From Bacillus subtilis subsp. subtilis (lineage in GTDB: Bacteria > Pseudomonadota > Gammaproteobacteria > Xanthomonadales > Xanthomonadaceae), in assembly GCA_021733645.1 (NCBI GenBank), contig JAHREJ010000014.1:28029-92028 (forward strand): 64,000 nucleotides of DNA, in the 5' to 3' direction. The translations under genes were made by a program, and so were the position numbers. Of this stretch, positions 27,447 to 36,814 are shown one piece after another (within the stretch, counting starts at the first letter, position 1; every line of letters starts with the position of its first letter). Below the pieces are notes generated by a model. The model was not told the origin of the DNA. It searched no databases and worked only from the letters and a program-made list of their open reading frames with translations.

Positions 27447-27513
27447 GCGCGCTCCTGCAAGGACAGACACCGCCCAGCATAGCCATGCGCGCGTATGCGC
27501 CGGGTCTAAACGG

Positions 27514-27542
27514 CGAAGGGCCGGCACATGGCCGGCCCTTCG
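27514..27542 (-). terminator. Terminator-like hairpin after prc
   Basis: 12-bp perfect stem CGAAGGGCCGGC with its complement and a 5-base loop, 66 bases beyond the prc stop. No strong T-run. Confidence 0.55.
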
Positions 27543-27565
27543 TTGGTGTGGTGTTCATGCCCAGG

Positions 27566-27592
27566 GTAGCGCCGGGCCAGGCTCGGCGCTAC
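27566..27592. repeat. SMAG element
   Basis: Palindrome of 27 bp framed by GTAG at the left and CTAC at the right, with arms GCGCCG/CGGCGC. It lies between prc and the DUF2242 gene. Confidence 0.7.
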
Positions 27593-27607
27593 GCCGGCGG
27601 GCGTGCC

Positions 27608-29797
27608 TCAATCGGCCCAGCGACCGATGCCGGTGGACTGCGGCAGCACCTGCGCCGACAGCGGGCGGTCGGTTTCCAGCAGGTTCACCGCATCGGCCAG
27701 GATCGCTGCCGACTCGCGCAGCAGTGGGTCCGGACGCTTTTCAGCGGCCTTTTCGCGGGCAGTGTCCTTGACGATGTCACGCTCGTTGCCGGTCAGGCCG
27801 TCATCGTTGCTGTCATCGGCCAGCGGATCCAGGTCCAGGCCCAGCTGCTTGCGGATGGCCTGGCGGTCGACCCGCTGCTTGTCCTGCTTCTCGCGCTCGG
27901 CGCGGCGTTCGGCCTCGTTGAGCGAGATGTACTTCTTGGCCTTTTCAGCGCGGAACTGCTCCACATCCTCGTTCCACCACTGGAACTCCTTGTCGGCGGC
28001 AATGCGCGTGGCATGCCGGGTTTCCAACTTGGGCAGCAGCGGCGCGAAGTTGCCGTACTGGGTGTGCGGCACCGCGGCAATGCGGGTCCACGGCAGCGCG
28101 TTGTCGTAGGTGCTCTCGCCGTACTCGCTGGCATCCACGCTGGCCGGGAACGCCAGGTCCGGCACCACACCCTTGTGCTGGGTGCTGCTGCCGCTGACGC
28201 GGAAGAACTGCGCGATGGTCAGCTTGACCTGCCCGTAGCGCTGGGTTTCCCCGCTCGGCCAACGATCAAGATCGACGATGTTCTGCACGGTGCCCTTGCC
28301 GAAAGTGGTCTCACCAATCACCAGGCCACGACCGTAGTCCTGGATGGCACCGGCGAAGATCTCCGACGCCGAGGCCGAACCGCGGTTGATCAGCACCGCC
28401 AGCGGGCCGTCCCAGGCCACCGCTTCGCTGCGATCGCTGTTGACGGTGACCCGGCCACCGGATTCACGCACCTGCACCACCGGACCCTGCTCGATGAACA
28501 GACCGGTCAGCTCGATGGCTTCGTCCAGCGACCCGCCGCCGTTGTTGCGCAGGTCCAGCACCACGCCATCGAGCTTGTCGGCCTTGAACCCGACCAGCAG
28601 CTTGGCCACGTCACGGGTGGCCGAGGCATAGTCGGCCGCGTTGCGGCGGCGGCCTTCGAAGTCCTGGTAGAAGGTGGGCAGCTTGATCACGCCAACCTTG
28701 CGCGCCGGTTCCCCGTCCTTGGCCGGGATGGTCAGGGTTTCGCCCTTGGCGGCCTGTTCGGCCAGGCGCACCTTCTGCCGGGTCAGCACCAGGGTGTGGT
28801 GCTTGCCGTCCACGCCTTCTTCGGCCGGGATGAACTCCAGCCGCACCTGAGTGTCGGCCTTGCCGCGGATCTTGGCCACCACGTCATCGATGCGCCAGCC
28901 GATCACATCCTCGATCGGCCCGGACTTGCCCTGGCCGACACCCACGATGCGATCGCCCGCCTTGAGCGTGCCGTTGACCGCCACCGGACCGCCGGCGATG
29001 ACCTCGCGGATCACCACCATGTCGTCCTGGCGCTGCAACTGCGCGCCGATGCCTTCCAGCGACAGCGACATGGCCTGGTTGAAGTTCTCGGCGGTCCGCG
29101 GGGTGAAGTAATCGGTATGCGGATCCACCGCGCTGGTGTAGGAATTGAGGAAGAACTGGAACACGTCCTCGCCCTTCAACTCATTGACCGACTTTTCCAG
29201 CGTCGCATAGCGCTTGTCCAGCGTCTTGCGGATCTCCGCCGGCTGCTTGCCGGCCAGCTTCAGGCGCAGCCAATCGTTCTTGACCGACTTGCGCCACAGA
29301 TCGTCCAGTTCGGCGCTGCTGGCCGCCCACGGCACGTCCTTGCGGTCGTATTCGAACTTTTCATCGCTGCTGAAATCGAAATCCTGCTTGAGCAGCTTGC
29401 GTGCATACCCCACCCGCTCGCCCACGCGCTGCTTGTAGACCGCAAACACCTGGAACGCCGGCTCCAGCTCTCCCCCACGGATGGCCGTGGAGATGTTCGC
29501 CTCGAACGGGGCGAAGCGGGTGATGTCGGCCTGGGTGAAGAACTGCTTGCTGCCGTCCAGTGCTTCCAGGTAGCGCTTGAACACGTCCTTGGAGGTTGCC
29601 GCGTCCAGCGCGCGCGGCCGGTAGGCATAACGGCTGTCGGAGAGCAGCCCGTACACCAGCTTGGAGGTGGTCACCTGGTCGGCCGTGGCCGCCTGTGGCA
29701 ACGCCGGCGAATCGGCATAGGCGGCCAGCGCCAACGGCGCGGTGAGCGCCAGGGCCATCAGGAATGCGGGGGCTTTGAATTTCATCAACTTGCTCAT
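27608..29797 (-). CDS. prc: Tail-specific (carboxy-terminal processing) protease Prc
   Basis: Periplasmic serine protease with a PDZ domain that degrades proteins from their C-termini and trims envelope enzymes such as peptidoglycan hydrolases. 729 residues; signal peptide to ~28. PDZ ~245-335 (MSLSLEGIGAQLQ...GPVAVNGTLKAGDRIVGV). The S41 domain has Ser476 in NRGSASASEIFAGA, Asp487 and Lys501 in GETTFGKGTVQ, by spacing equivalent to E. coli Ser430/Asp441/Lys455. The C-terminal DUF3340 region is present (YISLNEAERRAEREKQDKQR). Two starts are possible (29797 or 29785); the first has AAGGTG upstream. Confidence 0.95.
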   Translation of the reverse strand: MSKLMKFKAPAFLMALALTAPLALAAYADSPALPQAATADQVTTSKLVYGLLSDSRYAYRPRALDAATSKDVFKRYLEALDGSKQFFTQADITRFAPFEANISTAIRGGELEPAFQVFAVYKQRVGERVGYARKLLKQDFDFSSDEKFEYDRKDVPWAASSAELDDLWRKSVKNDWLRLKLAGKQPAEIRKTLDKRYATLEKSVNELKGEDVFQFFLNSYTSAVDPHTDYFTPRTAENFNQAMSLSLEGIGAQLQRQDDMVVIREVIAGGPVAVNGTLKAGDRIVGVGQGKSGPIEDVIGWRIDDVVAKIRGKADTQVRLEFIPAEEGVDGKHHTLVLTRQKVRLAEQAAKGETLTIPAKDGEPARKVGVIKLPTFYQDFEGRRRNAADYASATRDVAKLLVGFKADKLDGVVLDLRNNGGGSLDEAIELTGLFIEQGPVVQVRESGGRVTVNSDRSEAVAWDGPLAVLINRGSASASEIFAGAIQDYGRGLVIGETTFGKGTVQNIVDLDRWPSGETQRYGQVKLTIAQFFRVSGSSTQHKGVVPDLAFPASVDASEYGESTYDNALPWTRIAAVPHTQYGNFAPLLPKLETRHATRIAADKEFQWWNEDVEQFRAEKAKKYISLNEAERRAEREKQDKQRVDRQAIRKQLGLDLDPLADDSNDDGLTGNERDIVKDTAREKAAEKRPDPLLRESAAILADAVNLLETDRPLSAQVLPQSTGIGRWAD

Positions 29798-30231
29798 GGC
29801 ACCTTGCCAAGGGGGAGACTGCGTGCGGATCAGACCACACGACAGTGCCGAAAGTTGCGAGCTTTGTCATCCATCGCCGCGCAACACGTATTTCCAGCCT
29901 AAACCGGGGTCTGTAGCAAATTGTGAATGTGCAGACGCCCAGCCGCCGGGGGTAGCCGCCGACCGTGGGTGGATGGGAACGGGCCGGACGTGAGGCGGCG
30001 GAATGCCGGGCCGGCGTACCCGTACCGACCAACGGTTACCTACCAGGGACGCTTTTTGCCGTTGGCATCCGCCGGCGCAGGACACCGTCAGGGAGGGGGC
30101 AGGCCGCCCTCGCCAGGCACGTGACAGATTGAAGCGCTGCTTCGCGCCGGATGCCGGGCAGAGCCGGACGCGATGGATGGGCGGATTGCCGGGGCCGGGC
30201 AGCGCCCGGCACTATGCGACCAAGGCCGGCG
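29798..30231. other. 434-bp gap between prc and lipA
   Basis: No convincing gene on either strand. Near prc is A/T-richer DNA that should hold its promoter. Two degraded SMAG-like palindromes are visible, around 30017-30045 (GTACCG...CGGTTAC) and 30194-30215 (GCCGGGCAGCGCCCGGC then ACTAT). Confidence 0.5.
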
Positions 30232-31242
<1,011 letters not shown>

Positions 31243-31259
31243 GGCCTTGGTCGGCGGCG

Positions 31260-31967
31260 TTACGCCGCGTCTGTCAGATCGGGCAATTCAGAGGTCGGCT
31301 GGAGGTCCAGGCCGAACTGGCGGGCCAGATGGCCCAGCAGTACCGGCGTGACGGCCGCCATGCCGGACGGTCCCCCCAAGTCTACCACCGAGGTCACCTG
31401 CAGCCCTTCGTAGCCACAGGGGTTGATGCGATGGAAGGGCTCCAGGTCCATGGCCACGTTGAAGGCCAGGCCGTGGAACGTGCAGCCGCGGCGGACCCGG
31501 ATGCCCAGCGCGGCCACCTTGGCTCCGCCCACGTACACCCCGGGCGCGCCGTCCCGCCGTTCAGCCCCGATATTCCATTCGTCCAGCGTGTCGATGATGG
31601 CCTGCTCGATCCGGCACACGTAATCGCGCACCCCGATCCCCAGCCGGCGCAGCTGCAGCAGCGGGTAGACCACGATCTGGCCCGGCCCGTGGTAGGTCAC
31701 CTGGCCGCCGCGGTCCACGTGCAGCACCGGAATATCGCCCGGTGCCAGCACGTGTTCGTCCTTGCCGGCCTGGCCCAGGGTGAACACCGGATCATGCTCG
31801 ACCACCCACAGCTCATCGGCGGTGGCGTCGGTGCGCGCATCGGTGAAACGCTGCATGGCATGCCAGACCGGCGCGTACGGCTGCCGGCCCAGGTCACGCA
31901 CGATCGCCGGCTGGGCGGCCCGGTTGCCCGGGCTGGCCACGGTCTCGCAGGTGGCTACAGGGTCCAC
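31260..31967 (-). CDS. lipB: Octanoyltransferase LipB
   Basis: Transfers octanoate from acyl-ACP to lipoyl domains. 235 residues. Signature [19 protein letters not shown] and [25 protein letters not shown] carry the Lys and, with [13 protein letters not shown], the Cys of the catalytic dyad. The start is GTG at 31967, lying inside the last codons of ybeD (13-base overlap), which suggests translational coupling. Confidence 0.95.
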   Translation of the reverse strand: MDPVATCETVASPGNRAAQPAIVRDLGRQPYAPVWHAMQRFTDARTDATADELWVVEHDPVFTLGQAGKDEHVLAPGDIPVLHVDRGGQVTYHGPGQIVVYPLLQLRRLGIGVRDYVCRIEQAIIDTLDEWNIGAERRDGAPGVYVGGAKVAALGIRVRRGCTFHGLAFNVAMDLEPFHRINPCGYEGLQVTSVVDLGGPSGMAAVTPVLLGHLARQFGLDLQPTSELPDLTDAA

Positions 31968-32233
31968 TTCACTTCCGGGTGGTCGCGCAGCGCGGCGTGC
32001 GCGGCGTCGTACTGCTCGCGGTTGTCGGCCTTGAACACCAGCCGCACCGACACATACTTGCCGTTGGACGAGTGTTTCCAGCTGACCCGCTCGGTCAGTA
32101 CTTCAACGCCGGCCTGCTCAAGCAGGCGCGGCAATTCGCGTTCAAGCTCCTGGCCGGCCGCGCCCATCGCGCTGAGCTCGAACTGGCCGGGGAACTGGAA
32201 GCCGTGGTCGGGGTTGTCAGACGAGATCTCCAT
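31955..32233 (-). CDS. ybeD: YbeD-like DUF493 protein
   Basis: 92-residue ACT-like ferredoxin-fold protein. Marks are the N-terminal [13 protein letters not shown], the central [19 protein letters not shown] and C-terminal HPEVKWTL. It accompanies lipB in many Proteobacteria; proposed roles are regulatory but not fixed. The start [11 protein letters not shown] is preferred over a 33-residue extension with no family match. The partner dacC, usually adjacent in related clusters, is separated here by lpxR and repeats. Confidence 0.88.
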   Translation of the reverse strand: MEISSDNPDHGFQFPGQFELSAMGAAGQELERELPRLLEQAGVEVLTERVSWKHSSNGKYVSVRLVFKADNREQYDAAHAALRDHPEVKWTL

Positions 32234-32425
32234 GACCGGGATTATGGGGATGCCGGCGGCCGAACCCAAGCGCTGCATGATCGTGCCCACAGCTGCACCC
32301 AACGCTACGTGAAAATCGGCCTTCACCAGCAAAACGCAGCAGTGCGTGCGCAGGCCTGTTCACCGCCTCACGCGCTCACTACCCTGCTTCGGCTTAAAAC
32401 AGAACAAATCCTGAGCGGGAATTCC

Positions 32426-33490
32426 ATGTCGTTGAAGCCCTATGCGTTGTCGGCCGCACTCGCCGGCGCCCTGGCGCTCGTTGCCCCCGCGGTACAGGCC
32501 GCCAACCAGTGCGGCCCCGACGCGATGCGCGAGCACCCGCCGCAGGTCAATTTCCGCGTCGACAACGATCTGTTCGGCGGCGCCGACCAGGATCAGGGCT
32601 ACACCAACGGCGCCCAGCTGACGCTGGTGTCGCCCAATCTGGTCGATTACACCGACGACCCGTGCCTGCCCAAGCTGGCGCGCTGGGTCAACCGGCACCT
32701 GGAGCGGCTGCACCCGGGCGAGTACGAGCAGCAGAACATGATCTTCAGCCTGGCCCAGGGCATCTTCACCCCTTCCGATTTCACCCGCAAAGACCTGATC
32801 GAAGACGACCGCCCCTATGCGGGCGTGCTGATCGGCAGCCTGGGCTACAACGCGCGCCGCGGCGACCGCCTGCAGACCACCCAGCTGGCATTCGGCGTGG
32901 TCGGCCCGTGGGCGCAGGGCAAGCAGGTGCAGAACGCAGTGCACGAACTGCTGGGCGATGAAAAGTTCCAGGGCTGGGACAACCAGCTGCACAACGAGCC
33001 GGTGATCATGCTCACCCATGAACGCATGCGCCGTTGGCCGGGCGATGCCAGCGTCAATGCCGGCGGCTGGGGCTGGGATGCCATCAGCCATTACGGCGGC
33101 GCGGTCGGCAACCTGGCCACCCATCTCAATGCCGGCGGCGAAGTGCGGTTCGGCTGGAAGCTGCCCGACGATTTCGGCAGCACCCCGCTGCGCCCGGCCG
33201 GCGAAAACACCGCGCCCACCCGGGGCGGCAAGCCGGCCGGCTGGTCCTGGCACCTGTTTGCCACCACCGATGCGGCCTGGGTCATCCGCGATATCACCCT
33301 GGATGGCAACACCTTCCGCAACAGCCACAGCGTGGACAAGCGCCACGTGGTGGGCCAGGCCGGCTACGGCGTGGCGGTGATGCGCGGTCGCTGGAAATTC
33401 GCCGTGGCCCGCTACCACAGCACCCGCGAGTTCGACGGCCAGCGCCAGTCGCCGGTGTTCGGCAGCTTCACCGTCAGCCGGTCGATGTAA
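32426..33490 (+). CDS. lpxR: LpxR-family lipid A 3'-O-deacylase-like outer-membrane protein
   Basis: 354 residues with a signal peptide ending QAAN (~26). FRVDNDLFGGADQDQGYTNG holds the Asn-Asp and YTNG residues of the LpxR active site. DDRPYAG and VHELLGDEKFQGWDNQLHNE match the conserved His and EP segments. LpxR removes the 3' acyloxyacyl chain of lipid A in the outer membrane. It is the only plus-strand gene in the dacC-to-lipA run and is followed by 765 bp of structured repeats, so the block looks like an insertion. The ATG follows GCGGGA. Confidence 0.85.
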   Translation: MSLKPYALSAALAGALALVAPAVQAANQCGPDAMREHPPQVNFRVDNDLFGGADQDQGYTNGAQLTLVSPNLVDYTDDPCLPKLARWVNRHLERLHPGEYEQQNMIFSLAQGIFTPSDFTRKDLIEDDRPYAGVLIGSLGYNARRGDRLQTTQLAFGVVGPWAQGKQVQNAVHELLGDEKFQGWDNQLHNEPVIMLTHERMRRWPGDASVNAGGWGWDAISHYGGAVGNLATHLNAGGEVRFGWKLPDDFGSTPLRPAGENTAPTRGGKPAGWSWHLFATTDAAWVIRDITLDGNTFRNSHSVDKRHVVGQAGYGVAVMRGRWKFAVARYHSTREFDGQRQSPVFGSFTVSRSM

Positions 33491-33513
33491 GCGAGCGGCT
33501 GACGGTGAAGCGG

Positions 33514-33538
33514 GTAGGTGCCGACCGTTGGTCGGCAC
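33514..33538 (+). repeat. SMAG element after lpxR
   Basis: GTAG followed by GTGCCGACC/GGTCGGCAC with a GTT loop, 24 bases past the lpxR stop. Confidence 0.7.
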
Positions 33539-33688
33539 ACCGCCAAACGACGCATCGCACCCAAAGAGGGGTCTTCTCCGATCTGAGGGGAGCGTCCTAT
33601 GGCGAGGGCTGTCGCAGCGTGGGCACGAAGCTATCGGGGTAGCCGGTTGTGCAGGCGCCGTTTGGATCGGCTGGCGTCTTCGATCGGG

Positions 33689-33830
33689 CCAGCTGCGCAC
33701 CGCAAGCCGAGCCCCGTAGCAGCCGGTAGGCCCCTGGCGCAAATGTCCCCCGGCCGCGGGCGGCCTCCTCCTTTACTTTGCCCAGGAGCCTACCGGCCGC
33801 TACGGGGCTCGGCTTGCGGTGCGCAGCTGG
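33689..33830. repeat. Long hairpin element, copy 1
   Basis: Arms 33689-33731 and 33788-33830 pair over 43 bp with one mismatch; after one unpaired base a further CCTGG pairs. The loop contains two blocks that recur exactly, inverted, in copy 2: 33738-33756 (CGCAAATGTCCCCCGGCCG) and 33762-33782 (GGCCTCCTCC...TTTGCC). A TTTTTT run lies at 33840-33845. Not a transposon: no gene inside. Confidence 0.8.
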
Positions 33831-34020
33831 ACGCCTCGCTTTTTTGACGATGGTCGGTGAGTCGGGCGCTGGGACACGATGCCCTTTGCCGACGACTGTT
33901 CCCCGGCGTCGGCCTGGGGCCGGCCCCTCCTCTGCGTCGCCCGCAAGGGCGCCGCGGCCCACGTAGCGAGACCACCGGCGGCGCGCAGAAGAGCGGGTTT
34001 GCCGCCCGCTTCCGCAAGCC

Positions 34021-34129
34021 GAGCCCCTTGGCGGCCGGCAGGCTCCTGGCAAAGTAAAGGAGGAGGCCGTCGCCGCAGGCGTCGGCCGGGGGACATTTGC
34101 GCAGGGGCCTGCCGGCCGCCAAGGGGCCC
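34021..34129. repeat. Long hairpin element, copy 2 (inverted)
   Basis: Arms 34021-34048 and 34102-34129 pair over 28 bp with two mismatches, preceded by GCAAGCC as in copy 1. The loop carries the reverse complements of both copy-1 blocks (34048-34068 and 34083-34101). Between them is a 10-bp apical stem (GGCCGTCGCC/GGCGTCGGCC, one mismatch) that copy 1 has largely lost. On this strand the loop reads AAAGGAGGAGG, complementary to the 16S 3' end. Confidence 0.8.
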
Positions 34130-34207
34130 TCACGCTCGCGGCCGGCCCGAGCGGAGACAGCGCTAAGTTCCACAAGGAGGCGTCTCCCGGCGTTGGGCGA
34201 AGAACCA

Positions 34208-34237
34208 AAAAAAGACCGGCTTTCGCCGGTCTTTTTT
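34208..34237. terminator. Bidirectional intrinsic terminator, serving dacC
   Basis: AAAAAAGACCGGC, TTTC loop, GCCGGTCTTTTTT. The A- and T-runs make it usable on both strands; it sits 18 bases past the dacC stop. Confidence 0.88.
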
Positions 34238-34255
34238 ATCGCGTGCGGTGCGGAA

Positions 34256-35470
34256 TCACTCCGATTCCCACCACATCCAGAAGCTGTCCCACAGGCGCTT
34301 GAAGAAGCCGGCTTCTTCCACGGCAGCCACGGCCACCAGCGGGGCCTGGGCCACCACCTTGCCGTCCAGCATCACCTTCAGCGTGCCGATCTGCTGGCCC
34401 GCGGTGAACGGCGCTTCCAGGGTCTTGGGCACATCGATGGTCGGCTTGAGGTCGTTGTAGCGACCGCGCGGCACGCTCACCAGCAGCGGCTGGGCCACGC
34501 CCAGCTGTACCGTGTCAGCCTTGCCCTTCCACACCTTGTGGTCGGCCACGGCCTTGCCGGGCTCATACATGCGGTGGGTTTCGAAGAAGCGGAAACCCCA
34601 GTTGAGCAGCGCCAGGCTGTCATCGGCGCGCTGCTTTTCAGAGCTGCCGCCCAGTACCACTGCGATCAGGCGCTGGTCGCCACGCTGCGCCGAGCTCATC
34701 AGGCAGTAACCGGCTTCGGAGGTGTGTCCGGTCTTGATGCCGTCCACGCTGCCATCGCGCCACAGCAGCAGGTTGCGGTTGGGCTGCTTGATGGTGCCGA
34801 CCGTGAATTCCTTCACCTTGTTGTAGGCATAGGTTTCCGGGTAGTCGCGCACCATCGCACGGCCCAGCAGCGCCAGGTCGAAGGCGGTGCTGTGGTGGCC
34901 CGGCGCGGTCAGGCCATGCGCATTGATGAAGTGCGAATTCTTCATGCCGATCTTGGCTGCGTAGCTGTTCATCAGCGAGGCGAACGCCTCTTCGCTGCCG
35001 GCCACGTGCTCGGCCAGGGCGATCGCGGCATCATTGCCGGACTGGATCGCCATGCCCTTTTCCATGTCTTCCAGGCGCGCGGTCTGGTTGACCGGGAAGC
35101 CGCTGTAGCTGCCGTCGGTGCCTGCGCCGCCTTCGCGCCAGGCGCGCTCGCTCATCATCACCTGGTCGTCGGGACGGACCTTGCCGTTCTTGACCTCGGC
35201 GGCAACCACGTAGGAGGTCATCACCTTGGTGATGCTGGCCGGGGCCAGCTGTTCATGTTCATTTTCGCCCGCCAGCACCTGGCCGGTGGCGTAATCCATC
35301 AGCACCCACGCTTTGGAAACGCTGGGCTTGGGCGCCGGCGGGGTGGCAACGGTGATCGGGGCGGCGGCAGCAGCCGGTGTGGGCTGCGGGGCCGGCTGCG
35401 GGGTCTGGGCGGAAACCACGCCCACCAACAGGGTCGTGGCCATGGCAGCAGCGGCAAAGCGGAATTTCAT
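34256..35470 (-). CDS. dacC: D-alanyl-D-alanine carboxypeptidase (PBP5/6 class)
   Basis: Periplasmic, membrane-tethered enzyme that removes the terminal D-Ala from peptidoglycan stem peptides. 404 residues: signal peptide to ~21, a Pro/Ala-rich stretch (~22-48), then the transpeptidase-like domain. Ser79 and Lys82 are in PASITKVMT, Ser144-Gly145-Asn146 in IQSGNDAA, and Lys246-Thr247-Gly248 in GIKTGHTSEAG. A PBP5 C-terminal domain and an amphipathic end (FFKRLWDSFWMWW) follow. 108 bp after rlpA on the same strand. Confidence 0.95.
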   Translation of the reverse strand: MKFRFAAAAMATTLLVGVVSAQTPQPAPQPTPAAAAAPITVATPPAPKPSVSKAWVLMDYATGQVLAGENEHEQLAPASITKVMTSYVVAAEVKNGKVRPDDQVMMSERAWREGGAGTDGSYSGFPVNQTARLEDMEKGMAIQSGNDAAIALAEHVAGSEEAFASLMNSYAAKIGMKNSHFINAHGLTAPGHHSTAFDLALLGRAMVRDYPETYAYNKVKEFTVGTIKQPNRNLLLWRDGSVDGIKTGHTSEAGYCLMSSAQRGDQRLIAVVLGGSSEKQRADDSLALLNWGFRFFETHRMYEPGKAVADHKVWKGKADTVQLGVAQPLLVSVPRGRYNDLKPTIDVPKTLEAPFTAGQQIGTLKVMLDGKVVAQAPLVAVAAVEEAGFFKRLWDSFWMWWESE

Positions 35471-35578
35471 CGGACAGCAAGCTCCTGGAAGGCGCCAAGG
35501 GTGGAGAGAGGGGAACGGGCCATTGTAGGCCCATGCAGCGGCGGGGCGTGGGGCGGGCCGCGCCAGGCGGCCGCGCCG

Positions 35579-36814
35579 TCAATCCTTCACGATCTGCGGC
35601 GAGCCAAAGCCCAGACCTACGATGCGGCCGGCAAGTTCCGACGCACTGGCATGGTCGGCGGCCGGTACGCGCAGCCGCCACAAGGTGCGGCCGCCACTGA
35701 CGATATCGCTGATGCTGGCACCCACGATGCCGGCCGAGGACAGCTGGCCCAGCGCGCGGGTTGCGTTGTCGCGGCTGGCAAAGCTGGCCACCTGCAGGAA
35801 CACGTTGCCCACCTGCTGCTGGAGCGTGCCGGGCGCCGGCGTGGGTGCCGGCAGCGGCCGTGCCATCGGGCGTGGCGCAGCGGCAGCCACCACCGGCGCG
35901 GCCGGCAATGCACTGACGCTCACCGCTGAATCGTCCATCTGCGCGGCCTGGGTGGCGGCGGGGCGTCCGCTGGCAAGCGTCTGCCCGGCCGTGGTGGCCG
36001 CGGCGGCCGGCAACCGCCCGACCAGCGCGTCCATGCCGCTTGCCGGGCGTGCCGGCGCGGCGCTGGCCACGCTGGCGGCGGCGCGGCGCTCGCGGCGCGA
36101 GGGTTTGTCGGCCAGCAGGGTGCCTTCGCCCGGCGCCAGCGCACGCACCTCCACATTCCCGGTGCCGCGCTGGGTGATGCCCAGGCGCACCGCGGCGGCG
36201 TAACTGAGGTCCACCACCCGGCCGTCATGGAATGGGCCACGGTCGTTGACCCGCACGATCACCGATTCCCCGTTGTCCAGGTTGGTCACCCGCGCAAAGC
36301 TGGGCAGCGGCAGGGTTTTGTGCGCGGCGGTGAAGGCGTACATGTCATACACCTCGCGGTTGGAGGTAAGCCGGCCATGAAACTTGGCGCCGTAATACGA
36401 CGCGGTGCCCTTCTCGGCATACCCGCTGGTTCTGTCCAGCACCTGGTACTGCTTGCCCAGCACCACGTAGGGCGACTTGTTGCCCACCGCCGAACGCGGC
36501 AGGTCGACCACCTCCGGTTCGGGGATGCAGGCCACGTTGGGAATATAGGTCGGGGTGCTGTCATTGACGCCCGGCTTGTACAGCCCGCCGGCGCGGTAAT
36601 CGCCGCGGGTGCTGGGGTCTTCAGTGGCCGCCTTGTAGGGCGAGCCCTCCGGGCAGTGCGCCGGGCGCCCGCCCTTGCCGCTGCCCTGCACCAGGGTGCC
36701 GCCGGGCTTGGCGCTGCCGGCGCTGGCCGGTTTCTTGGGCGCGCTGCTGCAGGCGGCAAGCGCCAGGATCAGCAGACCGGGAACCAGCCATCTGCCGCGT
36801 GCGCGTGCGTTCAT
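35579..36814 (-). CDS. rlpA: RlpA septal-ring lytic transglycosylase with SPOR domain
   Basis: 411-residue outer-membrane lipoprotein (lipobox LAAC, Cys22) that cleaves denuded glycan strands. The double-psi beta-barrel domain (~130-230) has GTASYYGAKFHGRLTSNREV and VIVRVNDRGPFHDGRVVDLS, including the catalytic Asp/Glu region. A long Ala-rich linker leads to a C-terminal SPOR domain (~335-411: VFLQVASFASRDNATRALGQ). The start is set by ATG overlap with the mltB stop (4 bases). Confidence 0.93.
   Translation of the reverse strand: MNARARGRWLVPGLLILALAACSSAPKKPASAGSAKPGGTLVQGSGKGGRPAHCPEGSPYKAATEDPSTRGDYRAGGLYKPGVNDSTPTYIPNVACIPEPEVVDLPRSAVGNKSPYVVLGKQYQVLDRTSGYAEKGTASYYGAKFHGRLTSNREVYDMYAFTAAHKTLPLPSFARVTNLDNGESVIVRVNDRGPFHDGRVVDLSYAAAVRLGITQRGTGNVEVRALAPGEGTLLADKPSRRERRAAASVASAAPARPASGMDALVGRLPAAAATTAGQTLASGRPAATQAAQMDDSAVSVSALPAAPVVAAAAPRPMARPLPAPTPAPGTLQQQVGNVFLQVASFASRDNATRALGQLSSAGIVGASISDIVSGGRTLWRLRVPAADHASASELAGRIVGLGFGSPQIVKD

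Larger units (their letters stand above)
33491..34255. other. 765-bp structured non-coding region between lpxR and dacC
   Basis: Starts with a SMAG-like palindrome (33514-33538). Two long hairpins then follow in inverted orientation (33689-33830 and 34021-34129), with further small stems in the 190 bp between them (for example GCCGACG/CGTCGGC near 33888-33927). A strong bidirectional terminator (34208-34237) closes it. Open frames across it in several frames show no start signals or recognisable protein. Confidence 0.6.

Noticed and set aside
33689..34129. Insertion sequence or MITE bounded by inverted repeats
   Set aside because: The inverted repeats form hairpins within each element, not ends of one element. 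No transposase and no target duplication are visible.
33597..34208. A 203-codon minus-strand frame across the hairpin elements
   Set aside because: It is explained by the stems themselves (the same peptide fragments recur from both arms), has no start signal and no recognisable fold.
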